A stretch of DNA of 64,000 bases from Thiomicrorhabdus sp033238645 (GTDB taxonomy: Bacteria; Pseudomonadota; Gammaproteobacteria; Thiomicrospirales; Thiomicrospiraceae): contig BQXR01000003.1 in the NCBI GenBank assembly GCA_033238645.1, forward strand, positions 124,001 to 188,000, read 5' to 3'. A program made the translations under genes and the position numbers. Numbering within the stretch: position 1 is the first letter of the stretch; every line of letters starts with the position of its first letter. Of this stretch, positions 52,275 to 61,800 are shown one piece after another. The notes under the pieces are model-generated. The model was given only the letters and a program-made list of their open reading frames with translations. It ran no database searches and was not told the DNA's origin.

Positions 52275-53407
52275 TGGAAAAAGATAATTCAGTCGGCGCG
52301 ATTGGCGTTGAAGTTGTAGATGCAAAGGTTAAGGGTAAAGTCGATCTTTTAGGGATGGATAGAGAGGCTATGGGCGCCTTCTTTATTGAAATTGGCGAAA
52401 AGCCATTTCGCGCAACTCAAATTATGAAGTGGATTCACCAGTTTGGTGAAAGTGACTTTGATGAAATGACCAACTTGAGCAAAGCCTTGCGTGAGAAATT
52501 AAAGCAGGTTGCACAGGTTCGTACGCCAAAAATTATTGAAGAACAGCACTCCGATGATGGCACTATCAAGTGGTTGATTGAAGTTGATAATGACAATGCG
52601 GTTGAAGCGGTCTTTATTCCTGAAAAAAACCGTGGAACTCTGTGTATTTCCTCTCAGGTTGGTTGTGCTTTAGAGTGCAGCTTCTGTTCAACTGGGCAGC
52701 AAGGCTTTAATCGCAATCTTGAGAATTGGGAAATCATTGCTCAGATGTGGGTTGCTAATAAGGCACTAGGTTGTAAGCCAAAAGAAGAACGTCGTATCTC
52801 TAATGTCGTCTTTATGGGAATGGGGGAGCCACTACTCAATGTAACACATACGTTTCCTGTCGCTCGTATATTAATGGATGACTTTGCCTATGGTTTGTCT
52901 AAGCGTCGAGTGACGATTAGTACTGCGGGTGTGGTGCCTGCTATTGATATGATCAAAGCTGAAGTTGATGTTAGCTTGGCAATCTCTCTGCATGCACCTA
53001 ATAATGCACTGCGTGATGAGTTGGTACCTATTAATGTTAAATACCCTCTAGAGGTTCTCATTCCAAGTCTGTATTGCTATGTTGAAGGAGGACATAGTAA
53101 AAAGCATGTCACTATAGAGTATGTCATGTTGGATCAGGTAAATGATCGCAATGAACATGCGCATGAACTCGTTAATCTACTTGGTGACTTGGCTTGCAAG
53201 GTGAACTTGATCCCATTTAACCCATTTCCAAACACGCCCTATAAGCGCTCTTCTAATAATGCAATTCATCGTTTTAGAGCTATTTTAGAAGAGGGGGGGG
53301 TAAATGTGACAGTTCGTAAAACACGTGGTGAAGATATTGATGCTGCTTGTGGACAGTTGGCAGGTAAGGTTTCAGATAGAACCAAAAGAACGGTACAGCG
53401 AGTATAG
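52274..53407 (+). CDS. rlmN: 23S rRNA (adenine-2503-C2) and tRNA methyltransferase RlmN
   Basis: Radical-SAM enzyme that methylates A2503 of 23S rRNA and A37 of some tRNAs. The 377 residues have the cluster motif CALECSFCSTGQQG (CxxxCxxC, near 130), GMGEPLLN (AdoMet binding) and the catalytic cysteine in DAACGQLAGK near 355. It requires a [4Fe-4S] cluster, so it depends on the SUF system. A G8 run (53293-53300) is in-frame within it. Confidence 0.96.
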   Translation: MEKDNSVGAIGVEVVDAKVKGKVDLLGMDREAMGAFFIEIGEKPFRATQIMKWIHQFGESDFDEMTNLSKALREKLKQVAQVRTPKIIEEQHSDDGTIKWLIEVDNDNAVEAVFIPEKNRGTLCISSQVGCALECSFCSTGQQGFNRNLENWEIIAQMWVANKALGCKPKEERRISNVVFMGMGEPLLNVTHTFPVARILMDDFAYGLSKRRVTISTAGVVPAIDMIKAEVDVSLAISLHAPNNALRDELVPINVKYPLEVLIPSLYCYVEGGHSKKHVTIEYVMLDQVNDRNEHAHELVNLLGDLACKVNLIPFNPFPNTPYKRSSNNAIHRFRAILEEGGVNVTVRKTRGEDIDAACGQLAGKVSDRTKRTVQRV

Positions 53408-53460
53408 TTTAAGCCTGCTGTGAGAAGATAAGTTGAGTGTTGTCTAAAAGGAATAAGGGA

Positions 53461-53955
53461 ATGGCTAGCGAATCAGAAGTGACAGTTGTTGAAGTACCTT
53501 TAAACGAACTGTTTATAAAGTCACGTGAAGCTAAGGGGCTGAGCTTAGATACAGTCGCTAGTCAGCTTAATATGTCGGTTGAGCAACTTGAAAAGTTAGA
53601 GGGTAATTCATTTAATCCTACAAACTTAACTATTTTTGAACGAGGCTATGTCAGAAACTATGCTGCTCTATTGGAGATAGAATCAGATGTTTTTGAACTC
53701 TATTTCCCAGAGAGTAATAGTGTTTGTAGCGAGCTACATTCGGTGCAACGTTATAGTGGTCCTGCTAATAAGCCACTTTTTAATACGGCTTTATTTAAGG
53801 GCTTATTTGCTATGGGTATAGCTGGTTTAATTGTACTGTTAGTTTGGATTAATATGCCTGTGCTAGACCGTGCACTTAGCTCTGCACCTGCTACTGAAAA
53901 GTCTATAGGTATAGTCTTGGAAAAACCCAGAATAGATAATAAATTAGAGAAGTAA
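53461..53955 (+). CDS. rodZ: Short RodZ-like protein lacking the periplasmic domain
   Basis: RodZ links MreB to the elongation machinery. From ATG 53461 (AAAAGGA eight bases before) the 164-residue protein has an N-terminal helix-turn-helix domain (residues 8-75: LNELFIKSREAKGLSLDTVA and ERGYVRNYAALLE) and one membrane helix (near 112-132). Only about 30 residues follow the helix; the beta-sheet C-terminal domain of typical RodZ (about 330 residues) is absent, and the next bases contain no frame that could restore it. Position between rlmN and hisS is right for rodZ, but pilF before it and ispG after it are missing. Confidence 0.8.
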   Translation: MASESEVTVVEVPLNELFIKSREAKGLSLDTVASQLNMSVEQLEKLEGNSFNPTNLTIFERGYVRNYAALLEIESDVFELYFPESNSVCSELHSVQRYSGPANKPLFNTALFKGLFAMGIAGLIVLLVWINMPVLDRALSSAPATEKSIGIVLEKPRIDNKLEK

Positions 53956-54017
53956 TACCGTTTTAATTGATGGTGTTTATTTAAGAGTTAAGAACTAATA
54001 AAGAGTAAAGAGTGATT

Positions 54018-55292
54018 ATGGCAAAGCAAATTTCAGCGGTTCGAGGTATGAATGATATCCATAGTGAGGGTGCAGATGCTTTTGATTATTTAGTAAGTAC
54101 AGCTGAAAAAACATTTAAACAGTATGGGTATCGCTCTATTCGTCTACCTATCGTTGAAAAAACAGAACTGTTTTGTCGCTCTATTGGTGAAGTGACCGAT
54201 ATCGTTGAAAAAGAGATGTATACTTTTCCGGATCGAAATGATGAGAGTTTAACCCTTCGACCTGAAGGAACCGCCGGCTGTGTTCGTGCAGTTGTACAGA
54301 ATGGGTTGGCTTACAATCAAATTCAAAAGTTATTTTATACTGGTCCTATGTTCCGCTACGAGCGACCTCAAAAGGGGCGTTATCGTCAGTTTAATCAGGT
54401 AGGTGTTGAAGTTTTTGGTTTAGCAACACCTGATGTAGATGCAGAACTAATCGTATTGACGGCTAGGCTTTGGGATAGAATCGGCCTAGATAATTTGGAG
54501 TTGCAAATTAACTCTCTAGGGAGCCAGGAATCACGAGTTGCCTATAGAGAGCTGTTAGTTGCTTATTTGAATGATTATAAAGATCAGTTAGATGAGGACA
54601 GTTTGAGACGTTTAGGAACAAACCCTCTTAGAATTTTAGATACTAAAAATCCAGATTTAAAGTCTATTGTTGAAGGGGCGCCTAAACTCATTGATCACTT
54701 AGATGAAGCATCTATTGTGCATTTCGAAATGTTGAAATCCCACTTGGATGACTTAGGTATTGAGTATGTCGTCAACCCAAATTTAGTCCGTGGATTAGAT
54801 TACTACAATCGTTCAGTTTTTGAGTGGGTGACCACCGAGTTAGGTGCTCAAGGTACGGTTTGTGCAGGTGGGCGTTATGATGGTCTCGTTGAGCAGATTG
54901 GTGGTAAGCCAACACCAGCGGTTGGTTTTGCTATGGGGGTTGAGAGACTGACTGCGTTATTAATGGATCATAATAAAGTACCTATGATTGCCAAACCTGA
55001 TCTCTATGTTGTCTTAGTAGGCGATAAAGTAGAACGTCCTGGAATGGTTATCTCAGAGATGCTTAGAGATGCCTTGCCTGAAGTCAATGTTCAGATGAAC
55101 TGTGGTGGTGGTAGCTTTAAGAGTCAGTTTAAAAAAGCTGATAAATCTGGGGCAAGCTATGCCATCGTTTTAGGTGAGCAAGAGGTTGAAGATAAGGTTG
55201 TTTCAATTAAACCTTTGAGAGAAAAGTCAGAACAACAAATAATTTCTTGGGATGATTTGACGGTCCATATAAAGCAGTTATTGGCTGTTTAA
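54018..55292 (+). CDS. hisS: Histidyl-tRNA synthetase HisS
   Basis: Class II aminoacyl-tRNA synthetase. The 424 residues start at ATG 54018 (MAKQISAVRGMND), with motif 2 region FRYERPQKGRYRQFNQ (near 112), histidine-A motif GLDYYNRSVFEWV (near 257) and motif 3 GFAMGVERLTALL (near 305), and a C-terminal anticodon-binding domain. An in-frame GTG at 54012 would add two residues and is less likely. Confidence 0.97.
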   Translation: MAKQISAVRGMNDIHSEGADAFDYLVSTAEKTFKQYGYRSIRLPIVEKTELFCRSIGEVTDIVEKEMYTFPDRNDESLTLRPEGTAGCVRAVVQNGLAYNQIQKLFYTGPMFRYERPQKGRYRQFNQVGVEVFGLATPDVDAELIVLTARLWDRIGLDNLELQINSLGSQESRVAYRELLVAYLNDYKDQLDEDSLRRLGTNPLRILDTKNPDLKSIVEGAPKLIDHLDEASIVHFEMLKSHLDDLGIEYVVNPNLVRGLDYYNRSVFEWVTTELGAQGTVCAGGRYDGLVEQIGGKPTPAVGFAMGVERLTALLMDHNKVPMIAKPDLYVVLVGDKVERPGMVISEMLRDALPEVNVQMNCGGGSFKSQFKKADKSGASYAIVLGEQEVEDKVVSIKPLREKSEQQIISWDDLTVHIKQLLAV

Positions 55293-55357
55293 TCAGGCTC
55301 GAAAGAGTTTAGTGTTAATTTTTTTAGTAGATATATTAGATAAGGGTTTTTTGAGTT

Positions 55358-55999
55358 ATGAGTCGTTACGAAACCGAAGAAGAACAAGTTGAGGCAATTA
55401 AAACTTGGTGGAAAAAGAATGGTACACAGGCTTTAGGCTTGTTATTAGTAGGTGTGATTGCTTTTTCAGGATGGCGTTATTGGACTAACACTCAGTATGT
55501 TTCTTCAGCAAATGCTTCTTCACTGTATGAAATCTTGCAGATGAATGCTCAGCAAGGGTCTTTTGGTGAAGTTTCAAGAGAAGCTCTTAAGCTAATGCAA
55601 GAGCAACCTAATAGCCCATATGCAGTGGGAGCTGCGATGTTATATGCAAAGTATAGTCTTGAAAAAGGTGAGGCAGAAGAGGCTTTAACCCAGCTAAATT
55701 GGGTGACAACACATGCAAAAGATTTCCAGTTGAAGAATGCAGCTCATCTGACGATCGCACGAGTGCAAATTGATTTGAAGGCCTTTGATAAAGCTCGTGA
55801 AAGTTTATCTGCGTTGACAAAAGCAAATCTGCAGGGTGCTGAAAAGGCAAACCTTGACTACGTAACGGGCCTAGTAGCTTTAGCAGAATCAAAAGAAGGT
55901 GAAGCTAGAGCTGCATTCACCAGTGTTATCTCTAATATAAAAGCTGAAAAAAGTTTAATGGGTTTAGCACAAATGCAATTAGACGATCTTGCACAGTAG
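55358..55999 (+). CDS. yfgM: YfgM-like TPR membrane protein
   Basis: A 213-residue inner-membrane protein with a short cytoplasmic N-terminus (ETEEEQVEAIKTWWKKNG), one membrane helix (near 22-40) and a periplasmic region of TPR-like helices. In E. coli YfgM (AncA) works with PpiD at the Sec translocon as a periplasmic chaperone. Flanked by hisS and bamB, as in the family. Confidence 0.92.
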   Translation: MSRYETEEEQVEAIKTWWKKNGTQALGLLLVGVIAFSGWRYWTNTQYVSSANASSLYEILQMNAQQGSFGEVSREALKLMQEQPNSPYAVGAAMLYAKYSLEKGEAEEALTQLNWVTTHAKDFQLKNAAHLTIARVQIDLKAFDKARESLSALTKANLQGAEKANLDYVTGLVALAESKEGEARAAFTSVISNIKAEKSLMGLAQMQLDDLAQ

Positions 56000-56065
56000 T
56001 TACCATTTAATAATGAAATGTTCAATGGTGTTTGAAACAGTACAAATAAAGGTTGTTTTTAGGAA

Positions 56066-57304
56066 ATGAAAATTAGAATCGCTTATATAGGATTGCTCTC
56101 TATTGTGTTGACGGCTTGTTCAACCCCTAAAGTGATGAAAGAGCCTACTGTACTTGCTCCATTAGATTCACACTATGCTTTAGATAAGCGTTGGCAGGTT
56201 AAGATGGAAACTATGCCAAACCTAGATTCTGAAGGGCTATTTTTTTCTGAAGACGCAGATAATTTATATGTTGCTGGCGCGACAGGACACATTGTTGCTC
56301 TGAAAAAACTAGCAACCACTCGCTGGCAAGATCAGGTTGTTTGGGAATCAAAATTCTCATCTCCAATTGTATCGGGGCCTGCGAAGCATGGTGATCAGCT
56401 AATTATAGGATCTGCAAAAGGCCAGCTAATGTCTTTGGCGGCTAATAGTGGTCAATTAGAGTGGCAAGTTCAGCTATCTAGCGAAGTGATGAGCCATGCG
56501 ACCATTGCTGAAGGTAAGGTATTTACTCGAACTGTTGATGGAAAACTTTATGCGGTTGATGTCGCGACGGGTGAAATTATCTGGGTCGTTGAACACCAGA
56601 TGCCAAACCTGTCCTTACGTGGTGCACCAGCTGTTTTATATAATGAAGGCAATCTTTTTGTTGGCTGGGAGAGTGGTGTTATTCAAGCGCTATCTGCACA
56701 GTCTGGTGCACTGCTTTGGGAGGCACGTATCGCTGTTCCAAAAGGCAGAACAGACCTAGAGCGAATGATTGATGTTCAAGCAAGTTTGGTTATTCAGCAT
56801 GATCGTCTATTTGCGCTTGGTTTTCACGGTAAATTAGTGGCAATTGACCCTCAGAATGGTAATTTCTATTTTGTTAAAGAGGTCTCAGGTTACAGTGATT
56901 TTGTCATTGATGGATCTACTATTTATGTCGTTGATGACACGGATGTGTTGCATGCGTTTGACTTAGTCAATGGTGCAAATTTATGGAAGCAAGAAGCCCT
57001 GAAAAACCGTTTAGTTGGCGACTTAAACTTCTATAAAGATGAGTTATTGGTGTCCGATAGCTGGGGCTATTTACACTGGATTGATAAGTTACAAGGCATT
57101 GAGACCGCTCGTGTTAAACATAGTAATGACTATGGCGATGGTAATCGGATATTACGCGTAAAAGTCGATAATGAAAATGTTACTCTTCTAGATGGAGAGG
57201 GAACAATTACTCGCTATGAAGTTAAACCTTCTAATTTGGTGCTGTTTAAAGCAGAGCATGGCGATCTCAGTTTATTAGATAAATTGATTAATTTTTTTAA
57301 ATAG
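56066..57304 (+). CDS. bamB: Outer membrane assembly lipoprotein BamB
   Basis: Lipoprotein of the BAM complex that folds outer-membrane beta-barrels. The signal peptide ends in the lipobox LTAC with the lipidated Cys near residue 18, modified by Lgt (4385). The remaining sequence of the 412-residue protein is an eight-bladed PQQ-type beta propeller, with repeated blade motifs such as SANSGQLEWQV, DVATGEIIWVV and SAQSGALLWEA. Position between yfgM and der is standard. Confidence 0.95.
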   Translation: MKIRIAYIGLLSIVLTACSTPKVMKEPTVLAPLDSHYALDKRWQVKMETMPNLDSEGLFFSEDADNLYVAGATGHIVALKKLATTRWQDQVVWESKFSSPIVSGPAKHGDQLIIGSAKGQLMSLAANSGQLEWQVQLSSEVMSHATIAEGKVFTRTVDGKLYAVDVATGEIIWVVEHQMPNLSLRGAPAVLYNEGNLFVGWESGVIQALSAQSGALLWEARIAVPKGRTDLERMIDVQASLVIQHDRLFALGFHGKLVAIDPQNGNFYFVKEVSGYSDFVIDGSTIYVVDDTDVLHAFDLVNGANLWKQEALKNRLVGDLNFYKDELLVSDSWGYLHWIDKLQGIETARVKHSNDYGDGNRILRVKVDNENVTLLDGEGTITRYEVKPSNLVLFKAEHGDLSLLDKLINFFK

Positions 57305-57316
57305 GTATAGCACTCA

Positions 57317-58741
57317 ATGAGTAAACCGGTTATTGCTTTAATAGGTAGACCTAATGTAGGTAAGTCAACTTTATTCAATCGCTTGACGCGTACACGTGAT
57401 GCAATTGTTGCTGACTTTCCAGGGCTGACACGAGATCGTCAGTATGGCACTGGCCGAATGGGCAGCAGCCCTTATATCGTTGTTGATACGGGTGGCTTGA
57501 GCGGTGAAGTTGATGGGGTTGATCCGCTAATGGCGGGTCAGGTTTCATCTGCACTTGAAGAGGCCGATTCTATTATATTTTTAGTCGATGGTCGTCAGGG
57601 TCTTGTACCTGCTGATGAACAGATTGCTAAATACATTCGACAGTTTGATAAACCCATTCAGGTCGTTGTGAATAAGGCTGAAGGTCATGATCATGACGTG
57701 GCAACTGCAGATTTCTTCCAACTAGGTTTAGGTAAACCCTTAGCAATCTCATCTGCGCATGGTGATAATGTTGTTGCTTGTATCGATAAGGTACTGGGTG
57801 AGTTACCTACGGCTGAAGAGTCTGATGAGGCAGACTTAGATGATCATCCAGGTATTCGTGTTGCCGTTATAGGTCGTCCGAATGTAGGTAAATCAACGCT
57901 GATTAACAGAATGATCGGTGAAGAGCGTGTTGTCGCATTCGATCTACCTGGTACTACTCGAGATAGTATTTTTGTACCTTTTGAAAGAGATGGTCAAGAG
58001 TATACAATGATCGATACGGCAGGTGTTCGTCGTCGTAAAAATATTACTCAAAAAATTGAAACATTCAGTATCATAAAAGCTATTGAAGCGATGGGTGACT
58101 CTCATGTAGTTATTCTTGTTATTGATGGTTCAGAAGGTCTAACAGATCAAGATCTTACACTGCTAGGTTTAGCGATGGAATCTGGTCGTGGTCTGGTCCT
58201 AGCCGTTAATAAGTGGGATAACTTAGACGAGTTTCAGCGTAAAAAAGTTAAGCATGAGCTGAGCTTCCGCTTGTCGTTTGCAGATTATGCAAAACAGCAC
58301 CTTATCTCTGCTTTACATGGTACGGGTGTTGGGGATCTGTTTAAAACGGTGAATGCCGTTCACATGGCTGCATTTAAGCGCGTTTCAACTTCAGATTTAA
58401 ACCGCGTCTTAGAGCAAGCAGTTTTAGATCACCAGCCACCACTGATTGGTGGTCGTCGTGTTAAGTTACGTTATGCTCATCTTGGTGGCTTGAATCCACC
58501 TCGTGTGATTGTGCATGGTAATCAGGTTGATAAACTTCCTCAGGCCTATGTTAGGTACTTAGAGAATGTTTTCCGTAAGGCATTCAAGTGGGTTGGTACG
58601 CCGATCACGATTGAATTTAAAGCAACTGTTAACCCTTTCGAAGGGCGTAAAAATAAACAGTTACACCGTCACAAAAGAAATGGCGCTGATGATGATCAGT
58701 TTAAAGCTAAGAAAAAGAAAAAACAGACAAAGCGTCGTTAA
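57317..58741 (+). CDS. der: Ribosome-associated GTPase Der (EngA)
   Basis: Essential GTPase with two tandem G domains, needed for 50S subunit assembly. In the 474-residue protein the P-loops GRPNVGKSTLFN (near 10) and GRPNVGKSTLIN (near 187), the DTGG and DTAG switch motifs and the NKAE/NKWD specificity motifs are all present. A KH-like domain and a Lys/Arg-rich tail complete it. It is the last gene of the ndk-to-der block; a GC-rich hairpin lies just after the stop. Confidence 0.97.
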   Translation: MSKPVIALIGRPNVGKSTLFNRLTRTRDAIVADFPGLTRDRQYGTGRMGSSPYIVVDTGGLSGEVDGVDPLMAGQVSSALEEADSIIFLVDGRQGLVPADEQIAKYIRQFDKPIQVVVNKAEGHDHDVATADFFQLGLGKPLAISSAHGDNVVACIDKVLGELPTAEESDEADLDDHPGIRVAVIGRPNVGKSTLINRMIGEERVVAFDLPGTTRDSIFVPFERDGQEYTMIDTAGVRRRKNITQKIETFSIIKAIEAMGDSHVVILVIDGSEGLTDQDLTLLGLAMESGRGLVLAVNKWDNLDEFQRKKVKHELSFRLSFADYAKQHLISALHGTGVGDLFKTVNAVHMAAFKRVSTSDLNRVLEQAVLDHQPPLIGGRRVKLRYAHLGGLNPPRVIVHGNQVDKLPQAYVRYLENVFRKAFKWVGTPITIEFKATVNPFEGRKNKQLHRHKRNGADDDQFKAKKKKKQTKRR

Positions 58742-58746
58742 TTGAG

Positions 58747-58773
58747 CAGGGGGGGGGGGAGATACCCCCCCTG
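58747..58773 (+). other. 11-G/7-C hairpin after der
   Basis: CAG followed by eleven G (58749-58759), AGATA, then seven C (58765-58771) and TG. CAGGGGGGG can pair fully with CCCCCCCTG. It is the longest homopolymer run in the window, placed 8 bases after the der stop and 58 bases before the next gene. No T-tract follows, so it is not a standard terminator. Confidence 0.7.
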
Positions 58774-58830
58774 TCCAAAATCCTGTTGTATTATTAAATC
58801 CCTTATTTCTAAGAGAATCTAGGTAATCCT

Positions 58831-61800
58831 ATGAACCCAAGTCCGATTAAACGTATTCGTGAAATCCCATATAACTATACCTCCTTCTCAGACAGAGAGA
58901 TTGTCTTAAGATTTTTAGGTGAGTCCAGTTGGCAGGTTATTCAGTCTCTACGTGACTGTCGAAACACAGGGCGCTCATCGAGAATGCTATTTGAAGTGTT
59001 GGGTGATATGTGGGTAATCTCAAGAAATCCTTATATTCAAAGTGACTTGATCGAAAATCCTAAGAGACGAGATGCATTGATCGCAGCGCTGTTTCACCGT
59101 CTGAATGAAGTTGAAAAGCGTCTGAATGGTAACGAAACAGCTGAGAAGTTATTAAATTCAGTTCGCGGTGCTGTTGATGATTTTGCAGAGTGGTTTCCGC
59201 TTCAGGTTGAATTAAGAGCTAAGGTCAGAAAACGTTTAAAGAAGGTCTGTCCAGATGACAATGTTGATTTTAGTGGCTTAGCGCGTGTCTCTCATGCAAC
59301 GGATGCAACAGATTGGCGTGTTGAGTTACCGCTGGTTGTTTTAACACCCGATACAGAGCAGCAAGTTATTGATATGGTACAAGCCTGTATTGATTTAGGT
59401 GTGACGATCATTCCGCGTGGTGGGGGAACAGGCTATACCGGTGGAGCCATCCCGTTGCATGAAATGACTGCGGTGATTAACACTGAGAAGCTTGAGTACC
59501 TTGGACTAGTTGAGCAGGTTGAGCTGCCACAGATTGGTAAAGTGGCGACTGTTAAGACGGGCGCAGGTGTGGTCACACGCCGTGTTTCTGAGCTAGCAGA
59601 ACGTGCAGGTTATGCCTTTGCTGTTGACCCAACCTCTCAAGATGCCTCTACCATTGGTGGAAATATTTCAATGAATGCGGGTGGTAAAAAAGCCGTATTA
59701 TGGGGAACAACGCTGGATAACCTAGCCTCATGGAGAATGGTAACGCCTGATGCTAAGTGGTTAGAGGTTGAGCGTGTAAATCACAACTTGGGTAAGTTAC
59801 AGGACCAGCAGACAGTCATTTTTGATATTCGTCGTTTTGAAAAAAATGGTACGACTCAAATTGGTGAGGCAGAGCGCCTAGAAATTCCTGGCTCTTCTTT
59901 TAGACAAGCTGGCCTTGGTAAAGATGTAACGGATAAATTCTTAAGTGGTCTACCTGGTATTCAGAAAGAGGGGTGTGATGGATTAATTACCTCAAGCCGC
60001 TTTATTCTTCATCGTATGCCAAGTCATACCAGAACCGTTTGCTTGGAGTTTTTTGGTACGGACTTAAGTCTTGCGGTACCAGCGATTGAAGAGATTATTG
60101 ATTACGTTGAGTCCAAAAAGAAAGAGGGGCTTTTGCTAGCGGGTCTTGAGCACTTGGATGACCGTTATATCCGTGCGGTTAAATACAATACCAAAGCCAA
60201 TCGTAAAGAGCTGCCAAAGATGATTCTATTGGCGGATATTTGTGGTGAGAACGGTTTTGAGGTTGCCAAAACGTGTACTGCAATTGTTGAACTGGCTAAT
60301 AAACGCGATGCCGAAGGGTTTATCGCCGTTTCGGATGAAGCTAGAAAACGTTTCTGGTTGGATCGCTCACGTACAGCAGCAATCTCTGCACATACCAATG
60401 CGTTCAAGATCAATGAAGATGTGGTCATCCCGCTTGAAAAACTCAATGAGTACAATAGCGAAATTGAGCAGATCAATATTGAGATGTCGATTAAAAATAA
60501 ACTCGATATCCTAACGGATTATGAATCCTATTTCTCAGGCGATATCCCAGAATTTGATCAGGAAGATGATTTTGAAGATGCACAGGGGCCAACGGCTTTC
60601 TTTAAAGATAAGGTAGAGCACACAAAAAATAAGCTGCAGGCTGTTAGAGCCCGCTGGACGGGTCTGCTAGAGAGTCTTGAAGGGCTAGCTTCTGACCATT
60701 TAGTATTAATTCCAGAGGCTGATCAGTCTAAGATTAGAGCAGATGATACGCTGCTTACTCTCTTCTTGCGTAGAGAAGTTTTGATCTCCTATCGCCAAGA
60801 GGTGAAGCAGTTCATTCAAGAGACCTTTATGGGTCACGATTTTGAGCCAATGCTGAATCGTTTAGATGAAATACATGCCAATATTCGTACAGCACGTCTA
60901 TTTGTAGCACTGCATATGCATGCGGGTGATGGAAATATCCATACTAATATTCCTGTCCACTCTGGCAACTATGAGATGGTACATTTAGCAGAGGTCATTG
61001 TTGATCGCATTATGAAGATCGCCACTCGTTTAGGTGGGGTAATCTCTGGTGAGCATGGTATTGGGTTAACTAAGTATCAATACCTTGAAGTCTCTAAGGT
61101 CGAGAGCTTTATTAAATATAAAAATAGAGTCGATCCTAATGGTGTCTTTAACAAAGGTAAGTTAATGCCAGGTTCAGGCTTGGATAATGCCTATACGCCT
61201 TCTCTAAGTTTAGTGAATCAAGAAGCAATTATTCTAGAAGCCAGTGAGTTGGATGAGCTTAATAACGATATTAAAGATTGCTTAAGATGTGGTAAATGTA
61301 AGCCAGTCTGTCAGACACATATTCCGCGTGCAAACTTACTGTACTCACCACGTAATAAGATTTTAGCGACGGGTCAGGTCATTGAAGCCTTTCTTTACGA
61401 AGAGCAGACTCGCCGCGGGATCTCATTACAGCACTTTGAAGCTATGAATGATGTTGCTGATCATTGTACGACTTGTCATAAGTGTGAGGCACCTTGCCCT
61501 GTTGATATCGACTTTGGTGAAGTCTCCATGCGTATGAAAAATATTCTGACCAATATGGGCCAGAAGCGTTCATCGATTATGATTAAAGCAGCGTTATTCT
61601 TCTTAAATACTAAGCATCCTTTAACCATTAAAGTATTGCGTAAAACCATGATTGGTTGGAGCGCTATTGGTATTACCTTAGCGCATAAAGTGGCTAAGGT
61701 ATTTGGGCTGTTGGGTAAAGAGAGTGATATCCCTCCTAAATCAAGCAAAATAGCGCCTATTCAACAGCAAGTGATTAACTTCGTTCGTAAACCCCTCAAT

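Noticed and set aside
60165..60476. 103-residue frame antisense to the large dehydrogenase
   Set aside because: Fully inside a strongly conserved gene on the other strand, with no ribosome binding site or domain.
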